The position numbers were made by a program, and so were the translations under genes. DNA of 44,562 bases from Myxococcus sp. RHSTA-1-4 (lineage in GTDB: Bacteria; Myxococcota; Myxococcia; Myxococcales; Myxococcaceae), in the NCBI RefSeq assembly GCF_020037125.1, contig NZ_JAIQDG010000057.1, positions 1-44,562 of the forward strand. The letters are read 5' to 3'. Positions within the stretch are counted from its first letter, which is position 1. Each line of letters opens with the position of its first letter. Of the stretch, positions 25,073 through 36,741 are shown piece by piece. A model generated the notes under the pieces. The model saw only the letters and a program-made list of their open reading frames with translations, had not been told where the DNA came from and did no database searches.

Positions 25073-25495
25073 TCACCGGGCCTCGAGCTCTTCCACGCCG
25101 AACGACACCCGCTCCACCCCGGCGACGCGCGCGAGCCGGATGACCTTCCGCACGTCCCCGCACGTGAGCGCCTGGTCCGCCTTGAGCAGGAACCTCCGCC
25201 CCGGCTTCCGGCTCAGCTCGTCCCGGAGCCGCGTCTGCAAGGCCGCCTCGTCCGGGTACGCGTCCGCATCCACGAACACCTTGCGGTCCGGCGTCACGGA
25301 GAGGACCACCGGTTCCTCCTTCTCCTCGCGCTCCACCTGGGCCGCCTTGGGCAGCACCACGTCCTGCCCCCGGCTCTGCATCTCGGGGACGAGGACCATG
25401 AAGATGATGAGGAGGACCAGCACCACATCGACGAGCGGGGTGACGTTGATGTCGCTCTTGACTCCACCCCGGCCACCACCGGCGGACATTCCCAT
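25073..25495 (-). CDS. exbD: ExbD/TolR-type proton-channel subunit (first copy)
   Basis: 140 residues, the same length as its downstream neighbour. Gly-rich N-terminus (MGMSAGGGRGGVK), then the transmembrane helix SDINVTPLVDVVLVLLIIFM with conserved Asp, and a periplasmic domain (VVLSVTPDRKVFVDADAYPD; RFLLKADQALTCGDVRKVIR). The helix is nearly identical to that of the second copy while the periplasmic domains differ, as expected of paralogues that may heteromerise. Confidence 0.92.
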   Translation of the reverse strand: MGMSAGGGRGGVKSDINVTPLVDVVLVLLIIFMVLVPEMQSRGQDVVLPKAAQVEREEKEEPVVLSVTPDRKVFVDADAYPDEAALQTRLRDELSRKPGRRFLLKADQALTCGDVRKVIRLARVAGVERVSFGVEELEAR

Positions 25496-25606
25496 GCGCG
25501 GCTGCTCCTTGCTGGAAGGGACAGCCTCAGGGGAACACGGCAGCGGCGGGGCGTTGGCGGACGCCCGTCCAGCATTCCGTCATCATTCCGTCATGACGTC
25601 GGCGCG

Positions 25607-25849
25607 CTACCGGGGCAGGAGGACGCGGTCCCTGCCCGCGCTGCCGAACACCGCGCCGAGCACGCAGAAGAAGTGCAGGAAGAAGCCCGGGAAGAAGAAG
25701 AACCAGTAGCCGGCGCCCACCGCCAGGAACCACGCTATCGCCCGCAGGAGCTGCCCCTTGTAGAGCTGCCCCAGGCCGGGGATGAAGAAGGACAGCACCC
25801 CGGCGATGAGGGCACTGAAGCGGCGCTCGTGGATGACGGCAGTGGGCAT
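25607..25849 (-). CDS. Small TM2-like membrane protein
   Basis: 80 residues; GGAGG precedes the ATG by 4 nt. The motif SFFIPGLGQLYKGQLLRA is the start of a TM2-like two-helix hairpin, followed by a very aromatic second helix (GYWFFFFPGFFLHFFCVLGA) and a short basic tail. An inner-membrane protein of unknown function. It is upstream of the two exbD genes (111-bp gap) on the same strand and could share their transcript. Confidence 0.82.
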   Translation of the reverse strand: MPTAVIHERRFSALIAGVLSFFIPGLGQLYKGQLLRAIAWFLAVGAGYWFFFFPGFFLHFFCVLGAVFGSAGRDRVLLPR

Positions 25850-25989
25850 TCGGGCCTCCAATCCTTGCCCTCCCCATATAAAGGAGGGGACGGAAGAACG
25901 AAAACGACGTGTCCGGCCGGACGCTTGGCGCACGAGCGGCGTTGTCTCCCCGCGCCCGGCTGCTATCACGGGACTCCAGGAGGACTTCC

Positions 25990-27405
25990 ATGGCCATCGC
26001 CACCATCGACCCGACGACGGGCAAGACGCTGCGCACCTTCGCCACGCATACCGCCGAGGAACTGGAGGCGAAGCTCCAGCTCGCCGAGGACACGTTCCGC
26101 ACCTACCGCCACACCTCCTTCGCCGAGCGCGCCACCTGGATGCGCCGGGCCGCGGAGCTGCTGGAGGCGGAGGCCCCCCGCTACGGCCGCATCATGACGG
26201 AGGAGATGGGCAAGCCGCTGGAGGCCGCCAAGGCCGAGGCCCGCAAGTGCGCCAGCGCCTGCCGCTACTACGTGTCCAAGGCCGAGGCGCTCCTGCGCGA
26301 CCAGCCGATTGAGGTCGGCGGGGACCGCGCCTACGTGCGCTTCCAGCCGCTGGGCCCGGTGCTGGCCATCATGCCGTGGAACTTCCCCTTCTGGCAGGTG
26401 GTCCGCTTCGCCGCCCCGGCGCTGATGGCGGGCAACGTGGGCCTGCTCAAGCACGCGCACAACGTCCCGCAGTGCGCGCTGGCGCTGGAGGAGCTGTTCC
26501 TCCAGGCGGGCTTCCCGCGCGGCGCCTTCCAGGCGCTGATGATTGAGACGTCCGAGGTGAACCGCGTCATCGAGGACCGGCGCGTGAGGGCGGTGACGCT
26601 CACCGGCAGCGAGGGCGCGGGCCGGGCGGTGGGCGCGGCGGCGGGCAAGGCCATCAAGAAGGTGGTGCTGGAGCTGGGCGGCAGCGACCCGTTCATCGTC
26701 ATGCCCAGCGCGGACCTGGACAAGGCGGTGGAGACGGCGGTGACGGCGCGGCTCATCAACAACGGCCAGTCGTGCATCGCCGCCAAGCGCTTCATCGTCG
26801 CGGAGAGCATCGCCGCGGACTTCGAGCGCCGCTTCGTGGAGCGCATGAAGCGCGTCACCGTGGGCGACCCCATGGACCCGAAGACGGACCTGGGGCCGCT
26901 GGCCACCGAGGGCATCCTCAAGGGCCTGCACGCGCAGGTGGAGGAGAGCGTGAAGGCCGGCGCGCGGCTGCTCCTGGGCGGCAAGCCCCTGGAGCGCCCG
27001 GGGAACTTCTACCCGGCCACCGTGCTGGCGGACCCGCCGCCCCAGGCCCCCGCCTTCCATGACGAGCTGTTCGGCCCCGTGGCCACCCTGCTGCGCGCGC
27101 GCGACGTGGCGCATGCCCTCGAGCTGGCCAACGCGACGCCGTTCGGCCTGGGCGCCAGCGTGTGGACGCGCGACGAGGAGGAGCAGCGCCGGTTCATCGA
27201 CGGCATCGACTCCGGCATGGTGTTCGTCAACGAGATGGTGGCGTCGGACGCGCGGCTGCCCTTCGGCGGGGTGAAGCACTCGGGCCACGGGCGCGAGCTG
27301 GCGGACATCGGCATCCGGGAGTTCGTCAACATGAAGACGGTGCGCATCGCCACCACGGGCGGGGCGCAGCAGCCGCCTGCGCCGCGCGGCGCGGCCAGCG
27401 AGTAA
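25990..27405 (+). CDS. NAD(P)-dependent succinate-semialdehyde dehydrogenase
   Basis: 471 residues, the size of the short GabD/Sad-type enzymes. It oxidises succinate semialdehyde to succinate in GABA and polyamine breakdown. Seen: GPVLAIMPWNFPFWQV (cofactor/Asn region), TGSEGAGRAV, LELGGSDPFIV (general base Glu), NNGQSCIAAKRF with catalytic Cys262, DELFGPVATLL and LPFGGVKHSGHGREL. The start has AGGAGGACTTCC directly before it. No GABA transaminase is adjacent. Other aldehydes are possible substrates, but the MPWNFPFWQV form is typical of the SSADH branch. Confidence 0.92.
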   Translation: MAIATIDPTTGKTLRTFATHTAEELEAKLQLAEDTFRTYRHTSFAERATWMRRAAELLEAEAPRYGRIMTEEMGKPLEAAKAEARKCASACRYYVSKAEALLRDQPIEVGGDRAYVRFQPLGPVLAIMPWNFPFWQVVRFAAPALMAGNVGLLKHAHNVPQCALALEELFLQAGFPRGAFQALMIETSEVNRVIEDRRVRAVTLTGSEGAGRAVGAAAGKAIKKVVLELGGSDPFIVMPSADLDKAVETAVTARLINNGQSCIAAKRFIVAESIAADFERRFVERMKRVTVGDPMDPKTDLGPLATEGILKGLHAQVEESVKAGARLLLGGKPLERPGNFYPATVLADPPPQAPAFHDELFGPVATLLRARDVAHALELANATPFGLGASVWTRDEEEQRRFIDGIDSGMVFVNEMVASDARLPFGGVKHSGHGRELADIGIREFVNMKTVRIATTGGAQQPPAPRGAASE

Positions 27406-27418
27406 CACGGGGGACAGG

Positions 27419-27450
27419 GGCCCGGCGCTCTCTCGCGGGAGCACCGGGCC
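27419..27450. terminator. Bidirectional hairpin between convergent genes
   Basis: Two-step stem GGCCCGG + GCTC pairing with GAGC + CCGGGCC, placed between the stop codons of the dehydrogenase and the coiled-coil protein gene. Confidence 0.65.
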
Positions 27451-27457
27451 GTCACTG

Positions 27458-28663
27458 CTACCGCGTGCGCGTCCGCCCGTCCGGCGCGCGGTGGACCTCC
27501 TCCAGCGCCTGCGTCACCGCCTCCACCTCCGCGCCGAGCTGCTCCACACTGCGCCGCAGCCCCGCGCCGGCGACGTCCTCGCCCACCGTGTCCGCCGAGC
27601 GCACCCGCAGCACCTGCGCGTACAGCCCCTCCAGCGTGTAGTAGAGGCGCGTGTGCTCGGCCTCCAGCCGGTCCGCCGCGGTGGCCAGCTCCGCGCGCTG
27701 GCGCCGCTGCTCATCCAGCGCGGCCAGCGCCCCGGTCAGCCGCTCGCGCACCACCGCGTCCTGCTCCGCCGACACCCGCGCGGCCAGCGCCTCGCGCTCG
27801 GACTCCAGCCGCCGCGTCTCCTCCGGTGTCGACAGTGCACGCAGTTGCTGCTCCCTCCGCGCCAGCTCATGGCAGCTCTTGCGCAGCGCCTCCACCGTGC
27901 GCTCCGGCGCGTGCACCACCTCGCGCAGCACCGCCGGCCCCTCGCGCAGCTCCGCCAGCAGCTTGCCGCACAGCACGTCCACCTTCGCCACGCGGGGGTC
28001 CACCGCCGCGCCCGTGGAGGGCCGAGAGCCGTGAGCCTCCGTGCGCCGGGCGTCCGCCTCGTGCGAGGCGTCCCCCACGCCATGCCCCATCCCCCAGGAG
28101 CGCGCCCCGTGCGGGGATGCCCCCGCCTCGGCCTGCTCGCCGTTCTCCGTTCCGCGGAGCTCCGCCGCGCCCACCGAGGCCCCTCTGTCACCCGGCCCGC
28201 CCTCCGCGCCTCGCGGCTCGGCCCCGCGCATGGACGGCCGCGGCTCCGGCTCGAACGAGACACCGCGCCGGGGCCGCCCCAGGTGCCTCGCGGCCAGCAG
28301 GAAGAACACCAGCGACACGAAGACGAGCCACCAGAGGCGCCGGGGCTGGGCCAGCGCCATCAGCACGCACGTCACGGCCACCGTCGCATACATCCCGCCC
28401 CGCACCGGGTCGCGCGAGCGGGCCTCGCGTGCCTCCCGCTCGGCGCGGCGGGCCGCCCGCTTCGCCTCCCGGCGCCACTTCTTCTCCCACTTGCGGCGCA
28501 CCTTCCGGGACGGCATCCGCCCGGTATGGCGCACCCACTCCGCGATGAACGCCTCTTCTCGCGCCCGGCCCTCCGCCAGCGCCGCCTCGAGCCGGCGGAG
28601 GCGCGCGTCCTGGAGTCCTTGGGACGTCAAAGACGTTGGAGGGGGAAGTTGTTCACGGTCCAC
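27458..28663 (-). CDS. Membrane protein with C-terminal coiled coil
   Basis: 401 residues from a GTG start with no strong ribosome binding site, so the start is uncertain. Residues ~45-85 are very basic (KVRRKWEKKWRREAKRAARR). Two hydrophobic segments at ~90-125 (MYATVAVTCVLMALA; LWWLVFVSLVFFLLAA) form a membrane hairpin. A disordered Gly/Glu/Ala stretch runs to ~220, then a long Ala/Leu/Glu/Arg coiled coil (ETRRLESEREALAARVSAEQ; AELATAADRLEAEHTRLYYT). Size and architecture recall XpaC-like membrane/coiled-coil proteins, but no motif proves it. Divergent from the sigma-54 activator gene (181-bp shared upstream region). Confidence 0.8.
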   Translation of the reverse strand: MDREQLPPPTSLTSQGLQDARLRRLEAALAEGRAREEAFIAEWVRHTGRMPSRKVRRKWEKKWRREAKRAARRAEREAREARSRDPVRGGMYATVAVTCVLMALAQPRRLWWLVFVSLVFFLLAARHLGRPRRGVSFEPEPRPSMRGAEPRGAEGGPGDRGASVGAAELRGTENGEQAEAGASPHGARSWGMGHGVGDASHEADARRTEAHGSRPSTGAAVDPRVAKVDVLCGKLLAELREGPAVLREVVHAPERTVEALRKSCHELARREQQLRALSTPEETRRLESEREALAARVSAEQDAVVRERLTGALAALDEQRRQRAELATAADRLEAEHTRLYYTLEGLYAQVLRVRSADTVGEDVAGAGLRRSVEQLGAEVEAVTQALEEVHRAPDGRTRTR

Positions 28664-28844
28664 GCCAGGAACGATAACGACTTCCCCGACATCGAGGGAG
28701 CTGGAGCGCCCGCTCTGTCGCCTGCCCCGAGAACGAGCCGAGCTCGCGGGTGTCTCAACAATCGGAAATACTCAATCGTTTGCTTTCCCCTCGGAAAAGC
28801 CCGAAGAAAAGAAATCGGTCGGGGGGCCGTAAGGGGACTGCGTC

Positions 28845-31814
<2,970 letters not shown>

Positions 31815-31860
31815 AGGCCAGAGGAGAGTAGGTCCCCAACCCGCGATGCGCTCCGCCCTG

Positions 31861-31883
31861 TTTCCCCACACCCCTGTGGGAAA
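31861..31883 (+). terminator. Hairpin behind the sigma-54 activator
   Basis: TTTCCC(C)ACA pairs with TGTGGGAAA around CCCC, one bulged C, 47 bp after the stop codon. Confidence 0.45.
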
Positions 31884-31903
31884 TGGGTCAGAGGTCGCAC
31901 TCC

Positions 31904-31940
31904 GGGCCGAGGAGGGGGGAAACCCCGACCCGGAGCGCCG
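31904..31940. repeat. 37-bp imperfect repeat, copy 1
   Basis: Begins GGGCCGAGGAGGGGGGAAA. Matches copy 2 at 31 of 37 positions; all six differences are transitions. This copy lies in a potential hairpin with ends CTCCGGG (31900-31906) and CCCGGAG (31929-31935) and an inner GGGG/CCCC. Confidence 0.6.
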
Positions 31941-31972
31941 TGTTGCTCAAGCCTCTGAAAGAACACACCCGC

Positions 31973-32009
31973 GGGCCGGAGAGGGGGGAAGCTCCGACCC
32001 GGGGTGCCG
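31973..32009. repeat. 37-bp imperfect repeat, copy 2
   Basis: Begins GGGCCGGAGAGGGGGGAAG, 69 bp after the start of copy 1 in the same orientation. Here an internal CGGAG/CTCCG pairing replaces the outer stem of copy 1. Confidence 0.6.
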
Positions 32010-32329
32010 GGGCCACCGAAGCGGCCACCCAACAAAAGTCACGTGCGGCCGGCCTCTTGAGGAGAACCGTCATGCACTGAGCATTCTCTTAAGCACCCCG
32101 CGTGCCAGCGCCCGGAGGCCCCGGGAGGGCAAACGGAAATCATCCTTTGCGGTAGACACAGGGAGCACACGTATCCAACCGGCGGGGTGGGATATCCGAG
32201 TGACCATTTCCGGATATATCGGACGGTGGAGGAACTCAGGAACCGAGCAGCCTCGCTGATGGCCGGGGTGAGGCTGGATGAGGGGTGTGGGGGCAGCGGG
32301 AGGGGGCGAAGTGGGTTAAGGGGAGCGCG

Positions 32330-33307
32330 ATGAACCACGCCGCCTCGTCCCGCCGGTTCCAAGTCTTCAGCGTTGGGGTGCTCGCCTACACGCTGGCCGT
32401 GATTCTGTGGGGTGCCTTCGTCCGGGCCACCGGCTCGGGGGCGGGGTGCGGGGACCACTGGCCCGTGTGCAACGGGGAGGTGGTGCCACGAGCACCCACC
32501 GTGCAGACGCTCATCGAGTACACGCACCGGCTGACGAGCGGGCTGGCCCTGGTGCTGGCGGTGGCCCTGTGCGTGTGGGGCCTGCGGGCCCACGCGAAGG
32601 GGCACCCGGCGCGGCGCGCGGCGGGGTGGGCGCTGGTGTTCATGGTGACGGAGGCGCTGGTGGGCGCCGGCATCGTCCTCCTGAAGTACGTGGCGGACAA
32701 CGCGTCGGTGGGCCGGGCGATTTGGATGGGCGTGCACCTGGTGAACACGTTCCTCCTGGTGGGCGCGCAGTCGCTGGTGGTGTGGTTCTCCCGGGGGCGC
32801 GCGTCGCTGGCGCTGCGCGGGCAGGGGCTGGTGGGGACGCTGCTGGGCACGAGCGTGGCGGCCCTGCTGCTGCTGGGCGTGAGCGGCGCGATTGCGGCGC
32901 TGGGCGACACACTGTTCCCCGCGGAGAGCCTGGCGCACGGGATTCAGCAGGACCTGTCCGAGACAGCGCACGTGCTCATCCGGCTGCGGGTCTGGCACCC
33001 GGTGCTGGCGGTGGTGACGGGCGCGCTGGTGGTGCTGGTGGCGCGGTGGGTGGCGCGGCTGCGGCCCTCGGAAGAGGTGCGGCGGGCGTCGACGGCCATC
33101 ATCATTATATATGCGGCGCAGCTGCTGGCGGGCGTGGTCAACCTGGTGCTGCTGGCGCCGGTGTGGATGCAGCTCGTGCACCTGCTGCTGGCGGACCTCG
33201 TGTGGATGGCGCTGCTCCGGCTGTGCGCGGCGGGGCTGGCGTCCGACGCGCCGAGGGCGCTGCCCGTCTCGCAGGGCTCGCCCGCGTCCACCGCCGGAAC
33301 GGTGTGA
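32330..33307 (+). CDS. ctaA: Heme A synthase (COX15/CtaA family)
   Basis: 325 residues with about eight hydrophobic helices. It converts heme O to heme A for cytochrome c oxidase in the inner membrane. Haem/active-site histidines appear in two pseudo-symmetric halves: IEYTHRLTSGL (ExxxHR motif), MGVHLVNTFLL, RLRVWHPVLAV and WMQLVHLLLADLVW. The first loop contains GSGAGCGDHWPVCNG with the two conserved Cys. ATG 32330 has AAGGGGAG ~6 nt upstream. No oxidase or heme O synthase gene (ctaB) is next to it here. Confidence 0.93.
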   Translation: MNHAASSRRFQVFSVGVLAYTLAVILWGAFVRATGSGAGCGDHWPVCNGEVVPRAPTVQTLIEYTHRLTSGLALVLAVALCVWGLRAHAKGHPARRAAGWALVFMVTEALVGAGIVLLKYVADNASVGRAIWMGVHLVNTFLLVGAQSLVVWFSRGRASLALRGQGLVGTLLGTSVAALLLLGVSGAIAALGDTLFPAESLAHGIQQDLSETAHVLIRLRVWHPVLAVVTGALVVLVARWVARLRPSEEVRRASTAIIIIYAAQLLAGVVNLVLLAPVWMQLVHLLLADLVWMALLRLCAAGLASDAPRALPVSQGSPASTAGTV

Positions 33308-33314
33308 GCCGGGC

Positions 33315-34901
33315 TCAGCGCGACTCCGACTCGGCGCGCAGGCGCAGTCCCTTCGGTACGACGGCACGCTCCACCGCCTCGAACAGGCCACTGGCGAGCA
33401 GCGCCAGCGCGGCGGCGGGCACGGCGCCTTCCAGGATGAGGCCCACGTCGTCCAGCCGGATGCCGGTGAGGATGGGCTGCCCGTAGCCCCCCGCGCCCAC
33501 CAGCGCGCCCAGCGTGGCGGTGCCCACGTTGATGACGGCGGCCGTCTGGATGCCGGCGAGGATGGACGGCGCGGCCATGGGCAGCTCGATTCGCCACAGC
33601 CGGGCGCGGGACGGCAGGCCGAGCGCCTCGGCGGACTCGCGTACCTCCAGGGGGATGCCGGCGAGCCCCGCCGCCGTGTTCCGGACGATGGGCAGCAGGC
33701 TGTAGAGGAACAGCGCGGCGATGGCCGGCCGCGAGCCGATGCCCAGCAGCGGAATCATCACCACCAGCAGGGCCAGCGAGGGCACCGTCTGGATGATGCC
33801 GGCGAGCCCCAGCACGCCCTGCCCCAGCCGGGGCCTGCGCGCGGCGAGCATGCCCAGCGGCACCGCCAGGGCCATGGCGGACAGCAGGGACACGGCCACG
33901 AGGAACAGGTGCTCACGCGTGCGGCGCCAGACGCGGGCGGACAGGCTCTCGCCGCGCACCTCGGCGGTGACGCCCAGCGCGCTCGCGAGGAAGTCGGCGG
34001 CCACGCGGGCCTCGGGCACGCGCTCCAGCCTCGCGCGGGCGTTGAGCTTCACCATCTCCGCCTCGGACAGGCGGCCCTCCAGCCGCAGCAGCGCCGCCAG
34101 CGCATCCGGCGCGCGGGGCTCCAGGTCGGCACGGTAGAGGAGCACGGCATCGTACTCGGGGAAGTGGTGCAGGTCGTCCTCCAGCACGCGCAGCCCGTAG
34201 GCGGCGATCTCCGCGTCGGTGGAGTAGAGGTCCGTGAGTTGAATGGCCCCGCTCTCCAGTCCCCGGTAGGCCAGGTCGTGGTCCAGCCCGCGCACGTCGC
34301 GCTGGGGCAACCGGTAGCGCTCGCGCAGGGCGGGCCAGCCGTCGGCGCGGTCCATGAACTCGTTGCTGAAACCGAAGCGCAGCTCCGGGTGCGCGAGCAG
34401 GTCGGAGATGCGGCGGATGCCCAGGCGCTCGGCCTCGGACTCCTTCATGCCCAGCGCGTACGTGTTGTTGAAGCCCAGCGGCGCGCTCAGGCGCAGCCCT
34501 TCCTCCGCGAGCGCCTCCCGGAGGGCCGCGTCGTCCGGCAGCTTGCGTCCGGACAGCAGCTCCTGCCGCAGCGTGCCGGTGTACTCGGGGTAGACGTCCA
34601 GCTCCCCCCGGCGCAGCGCCTCCCAGAGCACGGTGGTGCCGCCCAGCTCGCGCCGGTGCACCGCGCGCGCCCCGGTGCTCCTCGCGAGCTGCGTCACCAT
34701 GTCGCCGAGGATGACGGACTCGGTGAACTTCTTGGAGCCCACGCGCACGGTGGGCGTGCTGTCAGAGGAGCCGGGCGGGCCACCGCCGCACGCGGCCAGC
34801 ATCAGCGCGAGCACCAGCAGGAGGCTGGAGCCGGAGGAAGACCTCACGACTCCTTGGGCGCACAAGCCGCGCACGAGGCCCGAAACATGCGAGGCACTCA
34901 C
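33315..34901 (-). CDS. Osmoprotectant ABC transporter, fused substrate-binding and permease protein
   Basis: 528 residues. The GTG start overlaps the ATPase stop in GTGA, giving translational coupling. Residues ~20-40 are a lipoprotein-like signal (LLLVLALMLAAC). Residues ~50-290 form an OpuC/OpuAC-type binding domain (RVGSKKFTESVILGDMVTQL; GELDVYPEYTGTL; FNNTYALGM). Residues ~310-510 form the MetI-type permease with five or more helices and the EAA-like loop (RESAEALGLPSRARLWRIEL; PMAAPSILAGI). It would import glycine betaine, choline or related quaternary amines. Order solute-binding then permease with only one permease gene suggests a homodimeric pore. Confidence 0.92.
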   Translation of the reverse strand: MSASHVSGLVRGLCAQGVVRSSSGSSLLLVLALMLAACGGGPPGSSDSTPTVRVGSKKFTESVILGDMVTQLARSTGARAVHRRELGGTTVLWEALRRGELDVYPEYTGTLRQELLSGRKLPDDAALREALAEEGLRLSAPLGFNNTYALGMKESEAERLGIRRISDLLAHPELRFGFSNEFMDRADGWPALRERYRLPQRDVRGLDHDLAYRGLESGAIQLTDLYSTDAEIAAYGLRVLEDDLHHFPEYDAVLLYRADLEPRAPDALAALLRLEGRLSEAEMVKLNARARLERVPEARVAADFLASALGVTAEVRGESLSARVWRRTREHLFLVAVSLLSAMALAVPLGMLAARRPRLGQGVLGLAGIIQTVPSLALLVVMIPLLGIGSRPAIAALFLYSLLPIVRNTAAGLAGIPLEVRESAEALGLPSRARLWRIELPMAAPSILAGIQTAAVINVGTATLGALVGAGGYGQPILTGIRLDDVGLILEGAVPAAALALLASGLFEAVERAVVPKGLRLRAESESR

Positions 34902-35650
34902 GCCGCCGCCCCTCCGCCCGGCATGGGCCGCTGCGCCTGGATGAAGCGGGTGACGAACGGGTCGGCGGGCTGGGCCTCCAGCTCGGAGAGGCCGCCCTGC
35001 TGCACCACACGCCCGTCGCGCATGAGGACGATGTCGTCTCCGAGGAAGCCCGCCTCCGCGAGGTCATGCGTCACCAGCACCACCGTCTTCCGCAGTCGGG
35101 CGAAGATGGCGCGCAGGTCCCCTTGCAGCTCATGGCGCACCAGCGGGTCCAGCGCGCCCAGCGGCTCGTCCAGCAGCAACACGGCCGGGTCCAGCATGAG
35201 CGCACGCATCAGCGCCACACGCTGCCGCTGCCCACCGGAGAGCTGCGCGGGATAGCGCCCCAGCGCCTCCACCGGAAAGCGTGTCAGCTCCACCAGCGCC
35301 CCCAGCCGCTCACGCGTCCGGGCGGCGGGCCAGCGCAGGTGCCGGGCCATGAGGGTGACGTTCTCCTCCCCGGTGAGGTGCGGAAAGAGCCCGCCGCCCT
35401 GGAGCGCATAGCCCACCCGATGACGCACCGGCAGCAGCGCCTCCGTGTCCCGGGGCAGCGGCTGCCCGTCGAACAGCACGCGCCCGGTGTCCGGAGACAA
35501 CAAGCCATTGAGCAACCGCAGCAGCGTGGACTTTCCGCAGCCACTGGGCCCCAGCAGCACCGTGGTGCGTCCCGTGGGCAAGCGCAGCGTCAGCGGGTGC
35601 AGCGCCTGCGTGGAGCCGAAGCGCTTGGACACACCTTGCAGCTCGTACAC
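34898..35650 (-). CDS. Osmoprotectant ABC transporter ATP-binding protein
   Basis: 250 residues from GTG 35650 (GGAGGG 9 nt upstream). ABC ATPase: Walker A LLGPSGCGKSTLL, Q-loop YALQGGGLFPHLT, signature LSGGQRQRV, Walker B VLLLDEPLGALD, switch VTHD. Closest in style to OpuCA/ProV-type proteins, but it lacks the C-terminal CBS domains of longer family members. Forms the transporter with the overlapping downstream fusion gene. Confidence 0.93.
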   Translation of the reverse strand: MYELQGVSKRFGSTQALHPLTLRLPTGRTTVLLGPSGCGKSTLLRLLNGLLSPDTGRVLFDGQPLPRDTEALLPVRHRVGYALQGGGLFPHLTGEENVTLMARHLRWPAARTRERLGALVELTRFPVEALGRYPAQLSGGQRQRVALMRALMLDPAVLLLDEPLGALDPLVRHELQGDLRAIFARLRKTVVLVTHDLAEAGFLGDDIVLMRDGRVVQQGGLSELEAQPADPFVTRFIQAQRPMPGGGAAA

Positions 35651-35672
35651 GAGGCACCGCCCTCCAGCGGAG

Positions 35673-36653
35673 TCAGGGAAGAGAGAACGCACCATTGCAC
35701 ACGGCGGGGAATGGAGCATCGGAGGCCAGGAAGCTGCACGAGGCGTAGAGCGCGCGGTCCTTCCACTCCGTCGCCGCGGCCCAGACCACCAGCGGCCCCC
35801 GCCCGGTGGGCGCGGTGAAGCGGGAGCAGCGCGCGGGCAGTCCCTCCAGGCGGCACGGCACCTCCTCCACGGGCCCGGAGCCCGGCAGCGCTTCCGCCAG
35901 CTCCGCCACGCCATGGTCTCTCCACAGCACCGTCACATCCGTCCGCGCGGGCATGTAGACATTCCACGCGAAGGAGGAGTCCTCGCAGCGGATGCGCCCC
36001 GCGCGGGTGGTGGACGCGGAGACCTGACAGCCCTCGGGCACGGCCAGCGTGCGCCACGGCAGACGCGGCGGGAGGAGCAGCGCGTCCGCGCCCAGCACGT
36101 CGCCCTCGGGGTTGCCGTGAGACGCGAGGTACTCGAGCAACTCCAGGCATCGCGCCAGCAGGGGCCGCGCGTTGTCTCGCGCGATACACCCGAGCCCCCG
36201 CAGCCGCCCGGGCCCCGCGGAGACGGCGGAGTAGTAGCCCCCGGCCCGGCAGTTCTCGCCGGTGTCCGCGCCTCCATCCGCGCGCTCACACACCACGAAG
36301 CGAGCGGAAGGCCAGGGCTCCCCCGCGAGCGGCAGCTCCCCTGGCACCTCCTTGAAATCCTCCCCTCCGAAGCGTGACGTGACGCGCTCCCAGGAATAGG
36401 TGAGCACGTCGGCCAGGCTCTCGGTCTTCACCTCGGTGAGCCACACCGACAGGCCGCCGCAACGGTAGGTGCGCGACTCGGCGCTGTCTGGGACGGGCGT
36501 GCACCCCTCGAAGAGGGCGCGGGCCTCGGGGAGGAAGGGGCCCGCCGGGGTGGTGCCCTCGGGAGACACGGGTGGCACCCGGGGCGTGGGCGCCGTGCAC
36601 GCGCACAGCACCCCCATCAGGCACGCAGGCAGCAGCCTCGCAGCGGCCCGCAT
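35673..36653 (-). CDS. Lipoprotein of unknown function
   Basis: 326 residues from ATG 36653; no clear Shine-Dalgarno. Lipobox-like LMGVLCAC at ~13-20. The mature part has about a dozen spaced Cys and Trp-rich strands (GGLSVWLTEVKTESLADVLT; AFAWNVYMPARTDVTVLWRD-like region), with two similar halves (each with RCxG/EGCQV/CRLEGLPARC elements), so disulphides are likely. No known family. It stops 22 bp before the ABC ATPase start on the same strand, so it may be co-transcribed with the transporter. Confidence 0.8.
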   Translation of the reverse strand: MRAAARLLPACLMGVLCACTAPTPRVPPVSPEGTTPAGPFLPEARALFEGCTPVPDSAESRTYRCGGLSVWLTEVKTESLADVLTYSWERVTSRFGGEDFKEVPGELPLAGEPWPSARFVVCERADGGADTGENCRAGGYYSAVSAGPGRLRGLGCIARDNARPLLARCLELLEYLASHGNPEGDVLGADALLLPPRLPWRTLAVPEGCQVSASTTRAGRIRCEDSSFAWNVYMPARTDVTVLWRDHGVAELAEALPGSGPVEEVPCRLEGLPARCSRFTAPTGRGPLVVWAAATEWKDRALYASCSFLASDAPFPAVCNGAFSLP

Positions 36654-36741
36654 GGAAGCCGGGATAGGCGCCACCGCGAGGCACGTCAACGGGCGCGTCG
36701 CCTCAGCGACAGGCGCCGTACACAGTCGTGGCAGCGCCGGG

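Larger units (their letters stand above)
31815..32329. other. Gene-free stretch with hairpin and two imperfect repeats
   Basis: Between the sigma-54 activator and heme A synthase genes. It holds a terminator-like hairpin (31861-31883), two 37-bp imperfect repeats, and a less G/C-rich zone (~32130-32220, including a GATATCC) that may be the promoter of the heme A synthase gene. Short open frames across the repeats show no third-position bias in repeat differences, so they are probably not coding. Confidence 0.5.

Noticed and set aside
31883..32080. 65-residue peptide with repeated GPxRGExPTR, possible ribosomal peptide precursor
   Set aside because: Differences between the repeats are not biased to third codon positions, there is no ribosome binding site, and no modification enzymes are near.
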